Program-made: the position numbers and the translations under genes | The notes under the pieces: model-generated | Seen by the model: only the letters and a program-made list of their open reading frames with translations | What the model was told of the DNA's origin: nothing | Databases searched by the model: none | Shown here: piece after piece, positions 5,482 through 5,959 of the stretch | Layout: each line of letters begins with the position of its first letter | Numbering within the stretch: the stretch's first letter is position 1 | Assembly: GCA_025451135.1 (NCBI GenBank) | Contig: JANWKW010000095.1 | Location: forward strand, 1-5,959 | DNA: 5,959 nucleotides | Source of the DNA: Vulcanimicrobiia bacterium | GTDB lineage: Bacteria; Vulcanimicrobiota; Vulcanimicrobiia; Vulcanimicrobiales; Vulcanimicrobiaceae | Reading direction: 5' to 3'

Positions 5482-5959
5482 TTAGTGCTTTAGGTCAGGC
5501 GGGACGGCCAGGTACTGCAGGTCGAACTTTGCGATCTGGGCGAAGGCCGGGGCCGCCACGACGCCACCGAAGATCGCGCCCTGCGGCCGGTCGACAACCA
5601 CCAGCACGAGCAGCCGCGGGTGCGCGACGGGAACCATGCCGACGAACGAGGCCATATAGCCGTTCGAGGCCGTGTAGCCGTGCGGGCCTGGGATCTGGCC
5701 GGTGCCGGTCTTGCCGGCGACGGAGTAGCCGGGGATCTGTGCGGCGTTCCCGGTCGCGCCGTGCTCGTCGACGACGCCGGTCAGCATCGTCTTCAGCTCG
5801 GCATCGACCGCCGGCGAGACGATCCGGCGGTGCTTCACGTGACGAACGCGGCCGCCGACGCGGCTGACGAGGTGCGGCTCGACCCAGACGCCGCCGTTGG
5901 CGACCGCGGCATAGGCGGACGCGAGCTGGATCGGCGTCACCGCGATGCCCTGACCGATC
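5482..5959 (-). CDS. ftsI: Class B penicillin-binding protein, FtsI-like septal transpeptidase, C-terminal part
   Basis: This is the last 159 codons of a D,D-transpeptidase that cross-links peptidoglycan stem peptides outside the membrane. The gene continues beyond the right edge. Visible are IGQGIAVTPIQLASAYAAVA, the strongly conserved helix of the transpeptidase domain, and NGGVWVEPHLV, then AGKTGTGQ (Lys-Thr-Gly at about 5704-5712), the third active-site motif of penicillin-binding proteins, with Gly where Ala is more usual in KTGTAQ. Next come YMASFVGMVPV and LVVVDRPQGAIFGGVVAAPAF, the family's closing strands. The SxxK and SxN motifs lie outside the window. The protein ends soon after the transpeptidase fold, with no PASTA repeats. 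FtsI is favoured over an elongation-type PBP2 because murE, murF and mraY follow downstream. The stop is TAA at 5484-5482. Confidence 0.85.
   Translation of the reverse strand, partial: IGQGIAVTPIQLASAYAAVANGGVWVEPHLVSRVGGRVRHVKHRRIVSPAVDAELKTMLTGVVDEHGATGNAAQIPGYSVAGKTGTGQIPGPHGYTASNGYMASFVGMVPVAHPRLLVLVVVDRPQGAIFGGVVAAPAFAQIAKFDLQYLAVPPDLKH

Noticed and set aside
3939..5867. 642-codon open frame on the plus strand opposite the permease
   Set aside because: It is antisense to a clear 12-helix transporter. Its product is a low-complexity mix of Arg, Asp, Glu and His with no family motif, as expected from the complement of GC-rich coding DNA.
1..5959. CRISPR arrays, tRNA or rRNA genes, insertion sequences, riboswitches
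   Set aside because: No repeat-spacer pattern, RNA gene signature, transposase or conserved aptamer was seen; nearly all of the window is dense protein-coding sequence.

Overview
The window is a stretch of a bacterial division and cell-wall (dcw) cluster, read entirely from the minus strand. The DNA is GC-rich, start codons include GTG and TTG, and genes overlap by a few bases. The order ftsI - murE - murF - mraY - murD is the textbook dcw order. The overall look suggests a high-GC actinobacterial lineage. Thermoleophilia-like (Gaiellales/Solirubrobacterales) is my best guess from protein style, but nothing here proves it.

Layout from right to left, in the direction of transcription: (1) the C-terminal third or so of a class B penicillin-binding protein, FtsI-like, cut by the window edge (5482-5959); (2) a 58-base gap with a strong Shine-Dalgarno; (3) a complete 12-helix APC-superfamily amino acid permease (3882-5420), an unusual guest between ftsI and murE; (4) a perfect 11-bp GC hairpin (3845-3871) just after the permease; (5) murE (2489-3829), murF (1299-2492) and mraY (280-1299), each overlapping the next by 1-4 bases and so probably translationally coupled; (6) a murD start (TTG at 283, overlapping the mraY stop). 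After about 40 codons this murD reading frame switches, in frame, into the C-terminus of a second, divergent MraY, which runs off the left edge.

MurE, MurF and MraY catalyse successive steps. MurE adds the third stem amino acid (predicted meso-diaminopimelate). MurF adds D-Ala-D-Ala. MraY transfers phospho-MurNAc-pentapeptide to undecaprenyl phosphate to make lipid I. MurD, only begun here, acts before MurE by adding D-Glu. FtsI cross-links the finished wall at the septum. The permease has no direct role in this pathway that I can show.

The most unusual element is the MurD-MraY chimera at positions 1-283. The junction falls in a Val-Glu-Val-Leu stretch that would fit both parent proteins. 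It may be a real illegitimate recombination or an assembly join between related genomes, and sequence alone cannot decide. Secondary points are the permease inserted into the dcw operon, a murE start with no Shine-Dalgarno directly behind a hairpin, compact central domains in both MurE and MurF, and residue changes at conserved sites of MurE and MraY.
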